A DNA stretch of 54,357 nucleotides from Chthoniobacterales bacterium (GTDB taxonomy: Bacteria; Verrucomicrobiota; Verrucomicrobiia; Chthoniobacterales; UBA6821): assembly GCA_026461395.1 (NCBI GenBank), contig JAPJNA010000048.1:93300-147656 (forward strand), read 5' to 3'. The notes under the pieces were generated by a model, which was not told where the DNA came from, ran no database searches, and saw nothing but the letters and a program-made list of their open reading frames with translations. Shown here piece by piece: positions 1 to 10,322 of this stretch; positions within the stretch are counted from its first letter, which is position 1, and every line of letters starts with the position of its first letter. The position numbers were made by a program, and so were the translations under genes.

Positions 1-195
1 AAACATCGCCTCGTTCACCCAGGCTACGCCTGTCGAACGGGCCCGCTTGAAGCGGATCTTAGGACAGAAGACCTCAAGCCCCAGTTCTCCGCGGAGCAGT
101 CGAGTCGCCACACCTTCCTGCTTGGGTCTGGTTTTTACGCAGTACCAGAGCAATTCATGAGAAAATTGGGGAGCAGATGTTTCTGGGGCTGACAT
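1..195 (-). CDS. NusG/RfaH-like transcription antitermination protein, N-terminal fragment (runs off the left edge)
   Basis: Not in the ORF track because truncated. Reverse complement from ATG at 195 reads MSAPETSAPQFSHELLWYCVKTRPKQEGVATRLLRGELGLEVFCPKIRFKRARSTGVAWVNEAMF, open to the edge; WYxVKTxPxQE...LEVFxPxIR is the NusG N-terminal domain pattern. Confidence 0.72.
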   Translation of the reverse strand, partial: MSAPETSAPQFSHELLWYCVKTRPKQEGVATRLLRGELGLEVFCPKIRFKRARSTGVAWVNEAMF

Positions 196-269
196 TTCGC
201 TATCCTGCCATGATTGATCACATCCCGCAATGCACTCGCAATTGTGGCGAAATCGTGACATAGCGAATC

Positions 270-1154
270 TTGGAGAAATCGAAGTTAGGTTTTACACAAC
301 ATCTTGTGTCTGATGAAGAACTCTACCACTACAGGAGCGTTTGGATCTCCGATGTGCATCTGGGCACCCGCGGATCGCAGGCGACGGCCTTGCTGGGGTT
401 CCTCCGCACGTTCGAGTGTGACACGCTCTATGTCGTTGGTGACCTAATCGATATATGGGCGATGAAGCGCGGTGTCTACTGGACCCAGGAGCACAGCGAC
501 GTGATCCAGAAAATCCTGCGCAAAGGCCGCAAGGGCTCCAAAATCATCTACATCCCGGGCAATCATGACGAGCGGATCGCCGATTTCACGGGTGACTATG
601 CCAATGTCCACATCCAGTCGCGTGCCTTTCACACGACCGTCGATGGCCGGAAGCTTCTAGTGGCGCACGGCCATGAACTCGACACTGTTGTCCAGAACCT
701 CGGATGGTTGGCCCATGTGGGCGATATCGGCTACACCCTGCTCTTGCAGCTCAACGGCCCGGTGAATTTTTTCAGAAGGCTGGTCGGCCAGGGTCACTGG
801 TCGCTGAGCGCCTACGTGAAGAGCGGCGTGAAGAACGTGGTGAACTTCATCGGCGGTTTCGAGGAGTCGATGGTGCACTTCGCCTCCGACGCTGAGGCCG
901 ACGGGATCATCTGTGGTCATATCCATACGGCCGCGATGCGCAAGATCAAGGAGCTCGATTACTACAACACCGGTGACTGGGTGGAGAGCCTCACAGCGCT
1001 TGTAGAAGAGGATGATGGTAAGCTCAAGCTACTCAAGTTCTCCTCCTCCGGGGAGCTTATCCAGACGCTGGCCGTCTGCGGATCCACGGAGGGGATCGTT
1101 GTGAATGAAGAGCCTTTCATTCCTGAATTCCCAGCTGAACCGCTCGCAGTCTGA
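270..1154 (+). CDS. UDP-2,3-diacylglucosamine diphosphatase-like (LpxH-type) metallophosphoesterase
   Basis: SDVHLGT...VGDLID...PGNHDE...VAHGHELD...CGHIHTA metallophosphoesterase motifs; TTG start in the supplied ORF. Confidence 0.85.
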   Translation: MEKSKLGFTQHLVSDEELYHYRSVWISDVHLGTRGSQATALLGFLRTFECDTLYVVGDLIDIWAMKRGVYWTQEHSDVIQKILRKGRKGSKIIYIPGNHDERIADFTGDYANVHIQSRAFHTTVDGRKLLVAHGHELDTVVQNLGWLAHVGDIGYTLLLQLNGPVNFFRRLVGQGHWSLSAYVKSGVKNVVNFIGGFEESMVHFASDAEADGIICGHIHTAAMRKIKELDYYNTGDWVESLTALVEEDDGKLKLLKFSSSGELIQTLAVCGSTEGIVVNEEPFIPEFPAEPLAV

Positions 1155-1202
1155 AAAAACTGGCGGGACTCCCCGTCACAGCTTATTTAGATAGGCTGTT
1201 CG

Positions 1203-1556
1203 ATGACCATCTGCCTGCTCAAATCCAAGATCCATCGCGCCGCAGTCACGGGCGCCTCCGTCGACTATGAGGGAAGCCTCACTATTGCCTCCGATCTGGC
1301 GGAACGTGTCGGCCTGCTACCTTACGAGAAGATCCTGGTTGGGAATATGGGGAACGGGGAGCGCTTCGAGACCTATGTGATCTATGGCCCTCATGGATCT
1401 GGAGCCATCGAGCTCAATGGAGCCACCGCCCATCTCGGTAAAATCGGTGATAGGCTTACGATCATGTCCTATGCATGGCTCTCCGAGCAGGAGGTTGCCC
1501 GTCATAAACCCTTGGTGATCCTGCTCGACGAGAAGAACGCCGTGATCAGGGCCTAG
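1203..1556 (+). CDS. panD: Aspartate 1-decarboxylase
   Basis: 117 aa; LLKSKIHRAAVTGASVDYEGSLTI with the Gly-Ser self-processing site, NGATAHLGKIGDRLTIMSY. Confidence 0.96.
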   Translation: MTICLLKSKIHRAAVTGASVDYEGSLTIASDLAERVGLLPYEKILVGNMGNGERFETYVIYGPHGSGAIELNGATAHLGKIGDRLTIMSYAWLSEQEVARHKPLVILLDEKNAVIRA

Positions 1557-1557
1557 G

Positions 1558-1585
1558 GTATTTCGTATTTCGTATTTCGTATTTC
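1558..1585. repeat. Four perfect tandem copies of the heptamer GTATTTC between convergent genes
   Basis: Read directly: GTATTTC GTATTTC GTATTTC GTATTTC; starts right after the panD stop and overlaps the MFS stop at 1584-1586. Confidence 0.97.
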
Positions 1586-2831
1586 ATTGAGGAGCGGCCC
1601 CGACCGGCACCCGTTTTGTGAGGGGAAACCAAGGGATCAGGAATATCCCGCAAGCGCAGAGGATCCCGCAAAGGGGAATCGCGAAGCCGATGCCCATGCG
1701 ATCAGCTACCCAGCCGGCAATCCAGCTACCGATGGCAAGCGATCCCTGGAATGTCATGAGATAGAAGGAAATCGTTCGGCCCCGTACCCAATCCGGAGAG
1801 CAGAGCTGCACGGAGACATTGTGGTTCACGGCGACGACGATCCAGCAGAGGCCGCCGCCGAACATAGCCATGGCGACAAGTGTCGGGCTTCTTCCTAAAC
1901 CCACAACAACCACGCAGGCAGAAAAAATACCCAAACAGACGCCCACCATCGTATCGATCGGGAAGCGCCGCCTCATCACAGGGATAAAGATGGCCCCGAG
2001 GACTGATCCGACGCCGAAGGCACTCAGGAGAATTCCATAACCCGTGGCACCGGTTCCCAAATGGTCGCGTGCCACGACGGGAAGTAGCGCCAGAACTCCA
2101 GATCCCGTCAGCATGAAGAAGCAGGTGCGCAGCAGGATGCCCCTGATAAGTGGCGTTTCCTTCAGGAATTTCCAGCCCTCCTCCAACGAGTGGAGCACGA
2201 CTCGAGGGGTTGCTTTTCCTTTTGATTGGGGAACGAGATGAGAGGGAACGCGCCAGAGTCCTGCGAGCACGGCCAAAAAAGAGAAGGCATTGATGGCAAA
2301 GACCCAAGCTGCTCCCAAGGCACCCACAAGGAAACCTCCCAGCGCCGGACCGATCGATCGGGCGAGATTGAAGCTGATGCTATTAAGCGAGACGGCGGCG
2401 GCGACCTTATCCCGGGTCACCAGATCCTGAAGCAGGGTCTGCCATCCTGGCAGATGGATCGCCGAACCCATACCCAGCAGGAAAAGCAGCACCAGAAGTT
2501 GTATGGGGCGCAAATGCCCATTCCAAGTCATCACCGCCATGAGACCGGCCATGGTCATCATCCAAAGCTGGGCTCCAACCAGCAGCCTGCGCCGGTTGAC
2601 AAGATCGGTCAGCACTCCGCCGGCCAAGCCAAGTAGAAAGGCCGGAAGGCTAGCCGCCGTCTGGACCAGGCCAATCAGGAGAGGGGATGTTGTCAGTGTC
2701 GTCATGAGCCATGCTGCCGCGGCCGCATGCATGAGAGTCCCCAGATTGGAGAGGAAGTTGGCAATCCAGAGATCCCGAAACTCAGGCTGGCGAAGGGGGG
2801 CAATGCCAGAACCGAAAAGCTTGTCGCTCAT
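1584..2831 (-). CDS. MFS transporter (EntS/DUF894-like)
   Basis: Multiple hydrophobic segments, PLRQPEFRDLWIANFLSNLGTLMHAAAAAWLMT, GGVLTDLVNRRRLL. ORF open to 2885; MSDKLFG (2831) is the likelier start. Confidence 0.88.
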   Translation of the reverse strand: MSDKLFGSGIAPLRQPEFRDLWIANFLSNLGTLMHAAAAAWLMTTLTTSPLLIGLVQTAASLPAFLLGLAGGVLTDLVNRRRLLVGAQLWMMTMAGLMAVMTWNGHLRPIQLLVLLFLLGMGSAIHLPGWQTLLQDLVTRDKVAAAVSLNSISFNLARSIGPALGGFLVGALGAAWVFAINAFSFLAVLAGLWRVPSHLVPQSKGKATPRVVLHSLEEGWKFLKETPLIRGILLRTCFFMLTGSGVLALLPVVARDHLGTGATGYGILLSAFGVGSVLGAIFIPVMRRRFPIDTMVGVCLGIFSACVVVVGLGRSPTLVAMAMFGGGLCWIVVAVNHNVSVQLCSPDWVRGRTISFYLMTFQGSLAIGSWIAGWVADRMGIGFAIPLCGILCACGIFLIPWFPLTKRVPVGAAPQ

Positions 2832-2948
2832 CGGAAGATGAAAAGTCCCAGATGCCTCATAGTGATATGGGAGGCATCCTCCCATGAAAGCCTTGTTTCG
2901 GGCGAGTGGGATCAGCTCGCCTTGGCAGACTGGCTTAGCCAGTAGAAT

Positions 2949-3149
2949 TTAACGCTTGGCTATTGCCGCGTTGACCACGGTCTTAGTCTTCTGCGCCTTG
3001 GCTTTCACTTTCAGTGCAGCTGCTTCGTGGTGATGCTTGTCGAGACCGTCAGCGCTCAGGTCACGATCCTGTCGCGAAGTATGAACCCGGTTTTCCATAG
3101 CTGCTTCGCTTTTGATCCGGGTGTTTGATTTGTGGGATGTGGTACTCAT
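2949..3149 (-). CDS. Small Lys/His-rich hypothetical protein (66 aa)
   Basis: Isolated 66-aa ORF with ATG start and no competing ORF; no family recognised. Confidence 0.4.
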   Translation of the reverse strand: MSTTSHKSNTRIKSEAAMENRVHTSRQDRDLSADGLDKHHHEAAALKVKAKAQKTKTVVNAAIAKR

Positions 3150-3294
3150 AGGTTACGAGTTCATCTTCCTTCAGAAGCAAAACAATTCAACCGAGATGGG
3201 CTAATCAATCGACTTATTCACAACCTCGGATCATCAACAAAAGTTGATGGAAACTGACATAGGTGTCCCCAGATCAGAACGACAGATTCGATGC

Positions 3295-3359
3295 AGGGCT
3301 AGGTACGCGAGAGCCGCTGTAGTTCTCCTACAGCAAGCGAGTAACACAACCTTAGCCCT
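3295..3359 (-). repeat. Hairpin element copy 1, 3' of gyrA
   Basis: Outer stem AGGGCTAGG/CCTTAGCCCT (one bulge) and inner stem GCTGTAG-TTCTC-CTACAGC; shares conserved internal segments with 46867-46970. Confidence 0.7.
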
Positions 3360-5928
3360 CTACGACTTCGTCTTCTTTTTGTGATACCACCGGTGCAATT
3401 CCCTGCAGTTTCTCCCCCTCGGGCAGATTGATCAGACGCACGCCCATGGCATTCCTGCCGGTCTCGCGGATCTTGTCGACGGGAGTGCGGACCATCTGAC
3501 CACCGGAGGTAATCAGCATAATCTCGTCGGAATCAGTGACGGAGAGCGCTCCGACCACGCACCCCACCTTGTCCCCGGTCTTCATGGTGATGATGCCTTT
3601 GCCGCCGCGCGATTGCTTGCGGTACTCCTCGAAGGAGGTGCGTTTGCCGATACCGTTCTCGCCTGCCACAAGCAGCATGCAGTCGTTGCGGACAAGGCTG
3701 ACGGAGACGACCTCGTCGCCTTTATTGGGACGAATGCCCCAGACACCGACGGTCTTGCGACCCTGGTCGCGGAGCTCTTCTTCGCTGAAGCGGATACTCA
3801 TGCCCTCCTTGGTGACTAGGACAACCTCGTCGTGGCCGTCCGTGAGAGACGCGGAGATAAGGACATCCCCCTCCTCGATCTCGATGGCGATGATGCCTCC
3901 CTTGCGGATGTTGGAGAAGTCTCCGAGGTTCGACTTCTTCACAATGCCACTGCGTGTGGCGAAGAAAATGTGCTTCTCGGGATTCCAGGTGGTCTCGACA
4001 CCTCCTGCACCACCGCTGGTAGTAGACTCGATGCGAAGTGTGGCGGCGACCTGTTCACCCGACTGGAAGTTGAGGATATTCGCAATGGAGCGGCCCTTGG
4101 CTGTACGACTCATTTCGGGAATCTCATGTACTCTCTCGACGTAGCAGCGGCCTGTCTTTGTGAAGAAGACAAGGTAGTCATGCGTGCTGGCGGTAAAGAG
4201 ATGCTCGACGAAATCACCCTCCTCAGCATCGGTCTGAGCCTCACGCGTAGTCATTCCAATGACTCCCTTGCCACCACGCTTCTGCGAACGGTAGGCGCTG
4301 ACGGCTGTGCGCTTAATAAATCCCTTGTGGGTCACGGTGATAATACAGCCTTCGTTGGCGATCAAATCTTCAATGGAGATCTCTCCCTCCTCTGGAACAA
4401 GTTCCGTTAGGCGGGGGCCGGCGTGCTTGTCACGGATCGCCTTCAGCTCGGTCTTGATGATCGTAAAGACGCGCTCTTCGCGGGCCAGGATATCGACCAG
4501 GTCAGCGATCGTGGAGAGAAGCTGCTGATACTCGGTGTTGAGCTTGTCTCGTTCAAGGCCAGTGAGCTGGTAGAGGCGCAACTCGAGGATGGCATCGGCC
4601 TGAGGCTCGCTGAAGCAATACTGCCCCTTCTCATTGAGCCGGGACTCCTGACGGAGCAGGATGCCGAATTTCTCGATCTCCTTCTTCGAGAACTCGATGG
4701 CCAACAGGCGTGTCCGGGCCTCGTCGCGGTTCTGGGAATCGCGGATGATCTTGATGAAGTTGTCGAGATTCGCGAGGGCGATCAGGTAGCCCTCAAGCTT
4801 CTCGGCGCGGGTCTCGGCCTCACGGAGGAGGAAGCGGGTGCGACGTAGGATGACCTCGCGGCGGTGCTCGATGAAGCAGGCGATGGCTTCCTTGAGCGAA
4901 AGGAGCTTCGGACGCCCGCGGTCGATCGCCAGCATCGAGATCGAGAAGGAGGACTCGAGCGCGGTGTGCTTGTAGAGGTTATTGATAACGACCTTTGGAA
5001 TAGCATCCCGTTTGAGCTCGATGACAACACGGGTGTTCTCGTCAGACTCATCGCGGATAGCGCTGATGTCGGTGATGATCTTCTCGTTCACGAGACCTGC
5101 GATGCGCTCGACAAGGGTAGCCCGGTTGACGTTGTAGGGAATCTCAGTGATGACGATCTGCTCGCGACCGCCCTTGATCTCCTCCACGCCGGCACGTCCT
5201 CGGACCTTCACGGAGCCACGCCCGGTCTCGAAGTATTGCCTGATACCGCCGACGCCGCAGAGCTGGCATCCCGTCGGGAAGTCAGGACCCTTGATGTGCT
5301 TCATCAACTCGTCGAGCGTGATGTCGGGATTATCGACCTGGGCACAGACCGCATCGATCGTCTCGCCGAGGTTATGCGGAGGGATATTGGTCGCCATGCC
5401 GACCGCGATGCCAGTGCCACCATTGACGAGAAGGTTCGGGATCGATGCTGGGAAAACGGTCGGCTCCTCGCGTGTGTCATCGTAGTTCGGAACGAAATCG
5501 ACCGTGTCGTGATCCATGTCCTCCATGAGGACAGCGCCGAGGGGCCGCAGGCGTGCCTCGGTGTAACGCATAGAGGCCGGAGGGTCACCTTCGACGGAAC
5601 CGAAGTTGCCCTGCCCCTCGATGAGAGTCTCGCGCATTGCCCAGGTCTGGGCCATGTGGACGAGAGTGGGATAGATCGCCTGGTCACCATGGGGGTGATA
5701 GTTACCCATCGTCTCTCCAACGATCTTGGCGCACTTGAGGTGCTTGCGAGTCGGCATGACCCCGAGCTCGCTCATGGCAAACAGGATGCGGCGCTGGGAG
5801 GGCTTCAGACCATCGCGGGCATCGGGAAGCGCCCGGGAAATGATAACCGACATGGAGTAATCGAGGAAGGATCTGGAAATCTCTTCGGCGACATCGATCG
5901 GTTCGACTTTTTCGTTCTGGTTATACAA
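3352..5928 (-). CDS. gyrA: DNA gyrase subunit A
   Basis: 858 aa; SRALPDARDGLKPSQRRILFAM, ASMRYTEARL catalytic Tyr, YRSQKRGGKG (GyrA-box-like), C-terminal repeats. Confidence 0.97.
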   Translation of the reverse strand: MYNQNEKVEPIDVAEEISRSFLDYSMSVIISRALPDARDGLKPSQRRILFAMSELGVMPTRKHLKCAKIVGETMGNYHPHGDQAIYPTLVHMAQTWAMRETLIEGQGNFGSVEGDPPASMRYTEARLRPLGAVLMEDMDHDTVDFVPNYDDTREEPTVFPASIPNLLVNGGTGIAVGMATNIPPHNLGETIDAVCAQVDNPDITLDELMKHIKGPDFPTGCQLCGVGGIRQYFETGRGSVKVRGRAGVEEIKGGREQIVITEIPYNVNRATLVERIAGLVNEKIITDISAIRDESDENTRVVIELKRDAIPKVVINNLYKHTALESSFSISMLAIDRGRPKLLSLKEAIACFIEHRREVILRRTRFLLREAETRAEKLEGYLIALANLDNFIKIIRDSQNRDEARTRLLAIEFSKKEIEKFGILLRQESRLNEKGQYCFSEPQADAILELRLYQLTGLERDKLNTEYQQLLSTIADLVDILAREERVFTIIKTELKAIRDKHAGPRLTELVPEEGEISIEDLIANEGCIITVTHKGFIKRTAVSAYRSQKRGGKGVIGMTTREAQTDAEEGDFVEHLFTASTHDYLVFFTKTGRCYVERVHEIPEMSRTAKGRSIANILNFQSGEQVAATLRIESTTSGGAGGVETTWNPEKHIFFATRSGIVKKSNLGDFSNIRKGGIIAIEIEEGDVLISASLTDGHDEVVLVTKEGMSIRFSEEELRDQGRKTVGVWGIRPNKGDEVVSVSLVRNDCMLLVAGENGIGKRTSFEEYRKQSRGGKGIITMKTGDKVGCVVGALSVTDSDEIMLITSGGQMVRTPVDKIRETGRNAMGVRLINLPEGEKLQGIAPVVSQKEDEVVEG

Positions 5929-5991
5929 GGTATTGGGCCTAAGGGGTGGTTTGAGATTGAGTCCCTACAATATATAGGAGCGAAGCAGTGC

Positions 5992-6085
5992 GGGGAAAGT
6001 ACGAAAGTGGAAAAGTCAAATGTTCCAACTGATAACACTGGGCGTATCGGGGAAACCTTCCCACTTTTTCACCTTTTACTTTTGC
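5992..6085. repeat. Inverted pair of quasi-tandem GGAAAAGT-type octamers between gyrA and lpxD
   Basis: Left GGGGAAAGTACGAAAGTGGAAAAGTC (5992-6017); right CCTTCCCACTTTTTCACCTTTTACTTTTGC (6056-6085), reverse complement GCAAAAGTAAAAGGTGAAAAAGTGGGAAGG. Confidence 0.75.
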
Positions 6086-7089
6086 ACCAACTTCTCGAGC
6101 TCCTTAACCCTGTCATACAGTTTGTGGAGCTGGGAAATATAGAAATTTGTCTGCTTGAACTCCTTCATCGGCTTGGCAGGGGCGCCAATCAACATCGAGC
6201 CCGCTGGGACATTCTTGGAGACACCGGCTTTGGCTCCCAGCACGGCCTTATCACCGATTTCGATATGCCCGGCGAGGCCGACCTGCCCCGCTAGAGTGAC
6301 ATAGGAGCCGATCCGCGTGCTTCCAGAGATCCCGACTTGGGAGCAGATGATGGTGTGAGAACCGATCTGCACATTGTGGGCGATCTGCACCAGATTATCG
6401 ATCTTACTCCCCTCGCCGATAATGGTGCGTCCGAAGCGGGCGCGGTCGACGGTGGTATTGGCTCCGATCTCGACGTCATCACCGATCTCAACAATGCCGG
6501 TCTGGGGAATCTTGACATGGCGTCCCTCCTTGAACTCGTAGCCGAATCCACACGATCCGATAACTGCACCCGGTTGAAGAATGACGCGGTTGCCCAGAAT
6601 GCAACGCTCGCGGATGATCGCTCCGGGATGTAAATGACATCCCTCACCGAGATGCACCTCACTGCCGATGAGACATCCAGCTCCGATCACGGAACCGGAA
6701 CCGATCACGGCTGAATCCCCGATCACGGCCAGTGGCCCCACGGAAACCCGCTCACCTAGTTTTGCGGAAGAAGAGACGACAGCCGAAGGATGGATGCCGA
6801 GTTCAGCCACCACTTCGGGTGGCGCAAAGGCCGACACCACGGAGGCGAAGGCCGTGGAGGGATTTTCAACATTCAGGAGTACCGGTCCGATCTCCTCTCT
6901 AAACTCCAGAGGAACGAAAACTGCACTAGCCTTGCTCAGACGGAGTTGGGCCAGATAGCGGGGGTTTCCGAAGAAAGTGATGTCACCCGGGCGAGCCTCC
7001 TGCAAGGAGGCAACACCTGTGATTTCCAACTCGCCCGAACCGGTCGGGGCCTCGAATCCCGCGAGTACTGCTAATTCCAGCAGTCTCAT
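6076..7089 (-). CDS. lpxD: UDP-3-O-(3-hydroxyacyl)glucosamine N-acyltransferase
   Basis: Hexapeptide repeats, [33 protein letters not shown] signature. Confidence 0.96.
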   Translation of the reverse strand: MRLLELAVLAGFEAPTGSGELEITGVASLQEARPGDITFFGNPRYLAQLRLSKASAVFVPLEFREEIGPVLLNVENPSTAFASVVSAFAPPEVVAELGIHPSAVVSSSAKLGERVSVGPLAVIGDSAVIGSGSVIGAGCLIGSEVHLGEGCHLHPGAIIRERCILGNRVILQPGAVIGSCGFGYEFKEGRHVKIPQTGIVEIGDDVEIGANTTVDRARFGRTIIGEGSKIDNLVQIAHNVQIGSHTIICSQVGISGSTRIGSYVTLAGQVGLAGHIEIGDKAVLGAKAGVSKNVPAGSMLIGAPAKPMKEFKQTNFYISQLHKLYDRVKELEKLVQK

Positions 7090-7122
7090 GGGAAAGTGAA
7101 CCGTGGCAACGGGGTTGCCGGA

Positions 7123-7719
7123 TTATTTCGCGGCGGCGGTCTTAGCCGGGGCGTTCTTGTTCAGTGTCGTGATCACGTCCTGACTGAAGTCGAGATCATC
7201 ACGGGAATAGAGAATAACGGGTACGGCGCCGGCGCTCAATCCGGATTTGTCAAAGACGATGTCATAGCCCTTGGCTTTCACAAGATCGTTCACGGTCTTC
7301 ATGATGTCGTCGACGATGTCCTTGCGCATACGGAGGAACTGATCCTGAAGTCCCTTCTGCTTGGAGGTGCGATAGTCAGCAATCTCCTTGTCGAGTGCGC
7401 GTGCGGCAGCAACTTTGGTCTGCAGATCCTTTTTCTTGGCTTCAGCGTCATCTTTAGCCAGGCCGGGTTTCTGGATGTCGGTATTCAGCTGACTGATATC
7501 CTTCATGCTGGCCTTGAGGGTTTCCACACGTCCATTCAGGTCGTCATTGGCCGTCTTCTCAGCGGCAGAATATTTGTCTTGGGCGTCCTTGGTCTTGTAG
7601 TACTCGCTGAAGACACGGTTCATATCGACGGTGCCGAATTTAACCTGTGCATTGGCGAAACCAGCGCCACCAAGGACGAAAAGTGCCGCGAGCAAAGAGA
7701 TACGGGTGATGGATGTCAT
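7123..7719 (-). CDS. OmpH/Skp-family periplasmic chaperone
   Basis: Signal peptide, KFGTVDMNRVFSEYYKTKDAQDKYSAAEKTANDDLN; located between lpxD and bamA. Confidence 0.88.
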   Translation of the reverse strand: MTSITRISLLAALFVLGGAGFANAQVKFGTVDMNRVFSEYYKTKDAQDKYSAAEKTANDDLNGRVETLKASMKDISQLNTDIQKPGLAKDDAEAKKKDLQTKVAAARALDKEIADYRTSKQKGLQDQFLRMRKDIVDDIMKTVNDLVKAKGYDIVFDKSGLSAGAVPVILYSRDDLDFSQDVITTLNKNAPAKTAAAK

Positions 7720-7760
7720 GATGTGATGAGTTAAAAATTAAGTCGTACTTATAGTCAACA

Positions 7761-10172
7761 CTAGAAGGTATAGCCAACATTAAATTGAAACTGGCCGCTT
7801 GTCCTATTCCATGAGTCGGTCATGACAGGATAACCCCAGTCGATACGAATCGGTCCAACCGGCAAATCGATGCGTGCTCCGATACCGACGTCGCCGTTCA
7901 GTCCGCCGGAATTGTAAGATTGCCCATTTGCAGCGGTGGTAACGGACTGTGGATTGATATCCCACGCATTGGCATTCACATAACCCCAATCTGTAAAGAT
8001 CGCTCCTCGAAGACGTGGGATGATCGGAAAGGTCAACTCTGCGGTTCCATAGAGCGAGGTGCTGCCACCGACAGGATTTCCGTAAAAATCCTTGGGACCA
8101 ACACCTCTGAAGACGAAGCCGCGCATGTCGTTGGCACCACCAAGGTAGAGTTGGTCGAAGATCGGTGGAGTATTTGTCCCCTGTGTGCCACTTCCCCAAG
8201 TATTTACCACACCCACGGAACCCTTTGTGAGGAGAATCATGTCCCACGGAAGGGGAAAATATTTCTTAGCATCGAGCGAGATGCCGTAATCCTGGACTGT
8301 TCCGCCAAGCCCGCCTCCAGCCACGAATCCAGTCAGGTTAATCGACTGCCCCTTACGCGTGAGAAAGAGACTGTCGCGGTTATCAAAATCAAACCCGAGC
8401 AAGATACAACTCTTCGTGTAAATGGAGTTGTTGGCAGCATTCTGAATGGCCCCCTGTTGCTGTTGTTGCGAAGTCACACCCTGACCGTTTCCGTAATTGC
8501 CTGTTAAATTGTAAATATTGATATTCTCAAGGCGGTATTCTCCGCGCAACGCAGTAAAGGGAGACAGTGCCTTGCGGGCTTGAAGCGCTCCGCCGAGGTT
8601 CGACTGGCTGTAGACCGGACTCAAGAAAGTAGCGGCATGGTAGTAAAACTCGCCGCCCACGGAGACCTTGTACCCCATGAACCACGGCTCGGTGAGGGAC
8701 ATGGTGAAATCCTGACGCTGCAGACCGTACTGGCCGCGGATACGGAAACGCTGCCCGGCACCGGTGAAGTTGGGCCAGTTGAGGAGGTCGAAGTTGGACT
8801 GCTGTATTTCTGCAAATCCAACCAAACTATCGATGGAGCTGAAGCCGGCTCCAAAATTGAAAGATCCGGTCTTTTTCTCATCAACGATGACATCGAGATC
8901 CTTTCGGCCCGGAACCAAGGTATCCACAGGCACGGTGTCGACCTTTGAAAAGTAGTTGAGATTCATCAACCGAGTCTTGCTGACGTCGACCAGCGTGGTG
9001 TCGAAGATTCCTCCGGGTTGGACGGCCAATTCACGGCGGATGACTTTGTCCTTGGTCTTCGTATTGCCCTGAACATTGATCAGATTCACATACGACTGAA
9101 CTCCTTCATCTATGCGATACGTGAGATCTATCTGTCCTTGGCCGGCGGGGGTGATCTGCGGTTGGGCGACCATGTCGACATAACCTCGTGAACCGTAGTA
9201 ATCGCGGATTTTCTTCAAATCAGCACCCATACCATCCGGCGTGTAGAGGGATCCATTCCTCATCTTGAGGTAGCGAACCAGATCAGCAGGAGACAGGATG
9301 GTGGCACCGTCGATGGCGAGCTTGTTTACGCGGTACTGCGTTCCCTCGGATATGGAAACCACGAGATCGACACCCTTGCCGTTCGGCAGCGGCGTGGTCT
9401 GGACATCGGAAACACGCATGTCTGCAAATCCCTTATTCTGGTAGAGGGTGCGTATCGCTTCCTTGTCCTCGTCCATCTGGGAGGGGGTGAGGCGCCCCGC
9501 CTTGGTCAGGAAAGAAAGCAGGTTGGCCGTCTTGGTCTTCATGACCTTCATCAAATCCTTCGGAAGAACCGAGTCATTTCCGGTAAAGGAGATACGGCGA
9601 ATAACGAGCTTTGGCCCCTCATTGATTACAAAAGCGACCTTCGTCTTCTTGTCGGGAAGCTCCGTGGACCTCGTATCGACCTTCACCTCGCTATAATTCT
9701 TATCCTCATAAAGCTTGAGGATCTTCTGACGGTCATCGTTGAGTCGCTCGTCGCTGAGGGGCTCGCCCGGCTTGGTCGCGATTTCCTTACGGATCTTTGA
9801 GTTGGGAATGGCCTCCGCCCCCTCGATAATCACCTCGCCCACGGTAGCCCGTCCCTGGAGTAGAACAGTCACCTTCAGTCCTCCGGCGATCGGTTCTGCA
9901 AAGATACGGGCGTTGGAAACCTGACCCGTGGCATAGAGAGACTTGATATCCTCTTCGACAAGACGATCGTTATAAAGCGCGCCCGGCTTGGTCGCCAGAT
10001 TGTCCAGGACACGTTGCTTACTGAGCGTAGTCGGTCCCACGAACTGGACATTGATCTCCTGAATCAACGGAGCCTGACCTGGAACTTGGGCATCCAATCG
10101 CGCTCCGGGCAAAAAAACTAAAACTGCCGCTACTACAAGTCGTGCAAACCAGAAAATACGAAGGGACTTCAT
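7761..10172 (-). CDS. bamA: Outer membrane protein assembly factor BamA
   Basis: 803 aa; POTRA repeats, YLGGANDMRGFVFRGVGP, C-terminal FQFNVGYTF beta-signal. Confidence 0.96.
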   Translation of the reverse strand: MKSLRIFWFARLVVAAVLVFLPGARLDAQVPGQAPLIQEINVQFVGPTTLSKQRVLDNLATKPGALYNDRLVEEDIKSLYATGQVSNARIFAEPIAGGLKVTVLLQGRATVGEVIIEGAEAIPNSKIRKEIATKPGEPLSDERLNDDRQKILKLYEDKNYSEVKVDTRSTELPDKKTKVAFVINEGPKLVIRRISFTGNDSVLPKDLMKVMKTKTANLLSFLTKAGRLTPSQMDEDKEAIRTLYQNKGFADMRVSDVQTTPLPNGKGVDLVVSISEGTQYRVNKLAIDGATILSPADLVRYLKMRNGSLYTPDGMGADLKKIRDYYGSRGYVDMVAQPQITPAGQGQIDLTYRIDEGVQSYVNLINVQGNTKTKDKVIRRELAVQPGGIFDTTLVDVSKTRLMNLNYFSKVDTVPVDTLVPGRKDLDVIVDEKKTGSFNFGAGFSSIDSLVGFAEIQQSNFDLLNWPNFTGAGQRFRIRGQYGLQRQDFTMSLTEPWFMGYKVSVGGEFYYHAATFLSPVYSQSNLGGALQARKALSPFTALRGEYRLENINIYNLTGNYGNGQGVTSQQQQQGAIQNAANNSIYTKSCILLGFDFDNRDSLFLTRKGQSINLTGFVAGGGLGGTVQDYGISLDAKKYFPLPWDMILLTKGSVGVVNTWGSGTQGTNTPPIFDQLYLGGANDMRGFVFRGVGPKDFYGNPVGGSTSLYGTAELTFPIIPRLRGAIFTDWGYVNANAWDINPQSVTTAANGQSYNSGGLNGDVGIGARIDLPVGPIRIDWGYPVMTDSWNRTSGQFQFNVGYTF

Positions 10173-10322
10173 GGATCGTTAGTGAGATCGATTGGGGAAA
10201 TTATAGGGAATCAGAGAAGAGGCACGCTTTGGTGATGGCAAGAGCCCGCAATTAGATGAGGGAGGGGGGTGCTGTGGTCAAGACGCTATTTTTTCAATGT
10301 CTAGAGAATGGTTAAGGAATGG

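Noticed and set aside
1726-2307. 193-aa minus-strand ORF in another frame within the MFS gene
   Set aside because: Overlaps the well-supported MFS frame; Arg/Ser/Cys-rich out-of-frame translation.
2900-2942. Small hairpins GGCGAG...CTCGCC and ACTGGC-TTA-GCCAGT near the MFS 5' region
   Set aside because: Short 6-bp stems without a U-tract; not distinguishable from chance by eye.
4864-6294. 476-aa plus-strand ORF antisense to gyrA and the lpxD 3' end
   Set aside because: Shadow ORF opposite strongly recognisable genes; no family features; expected from codon bias on the coding strand.
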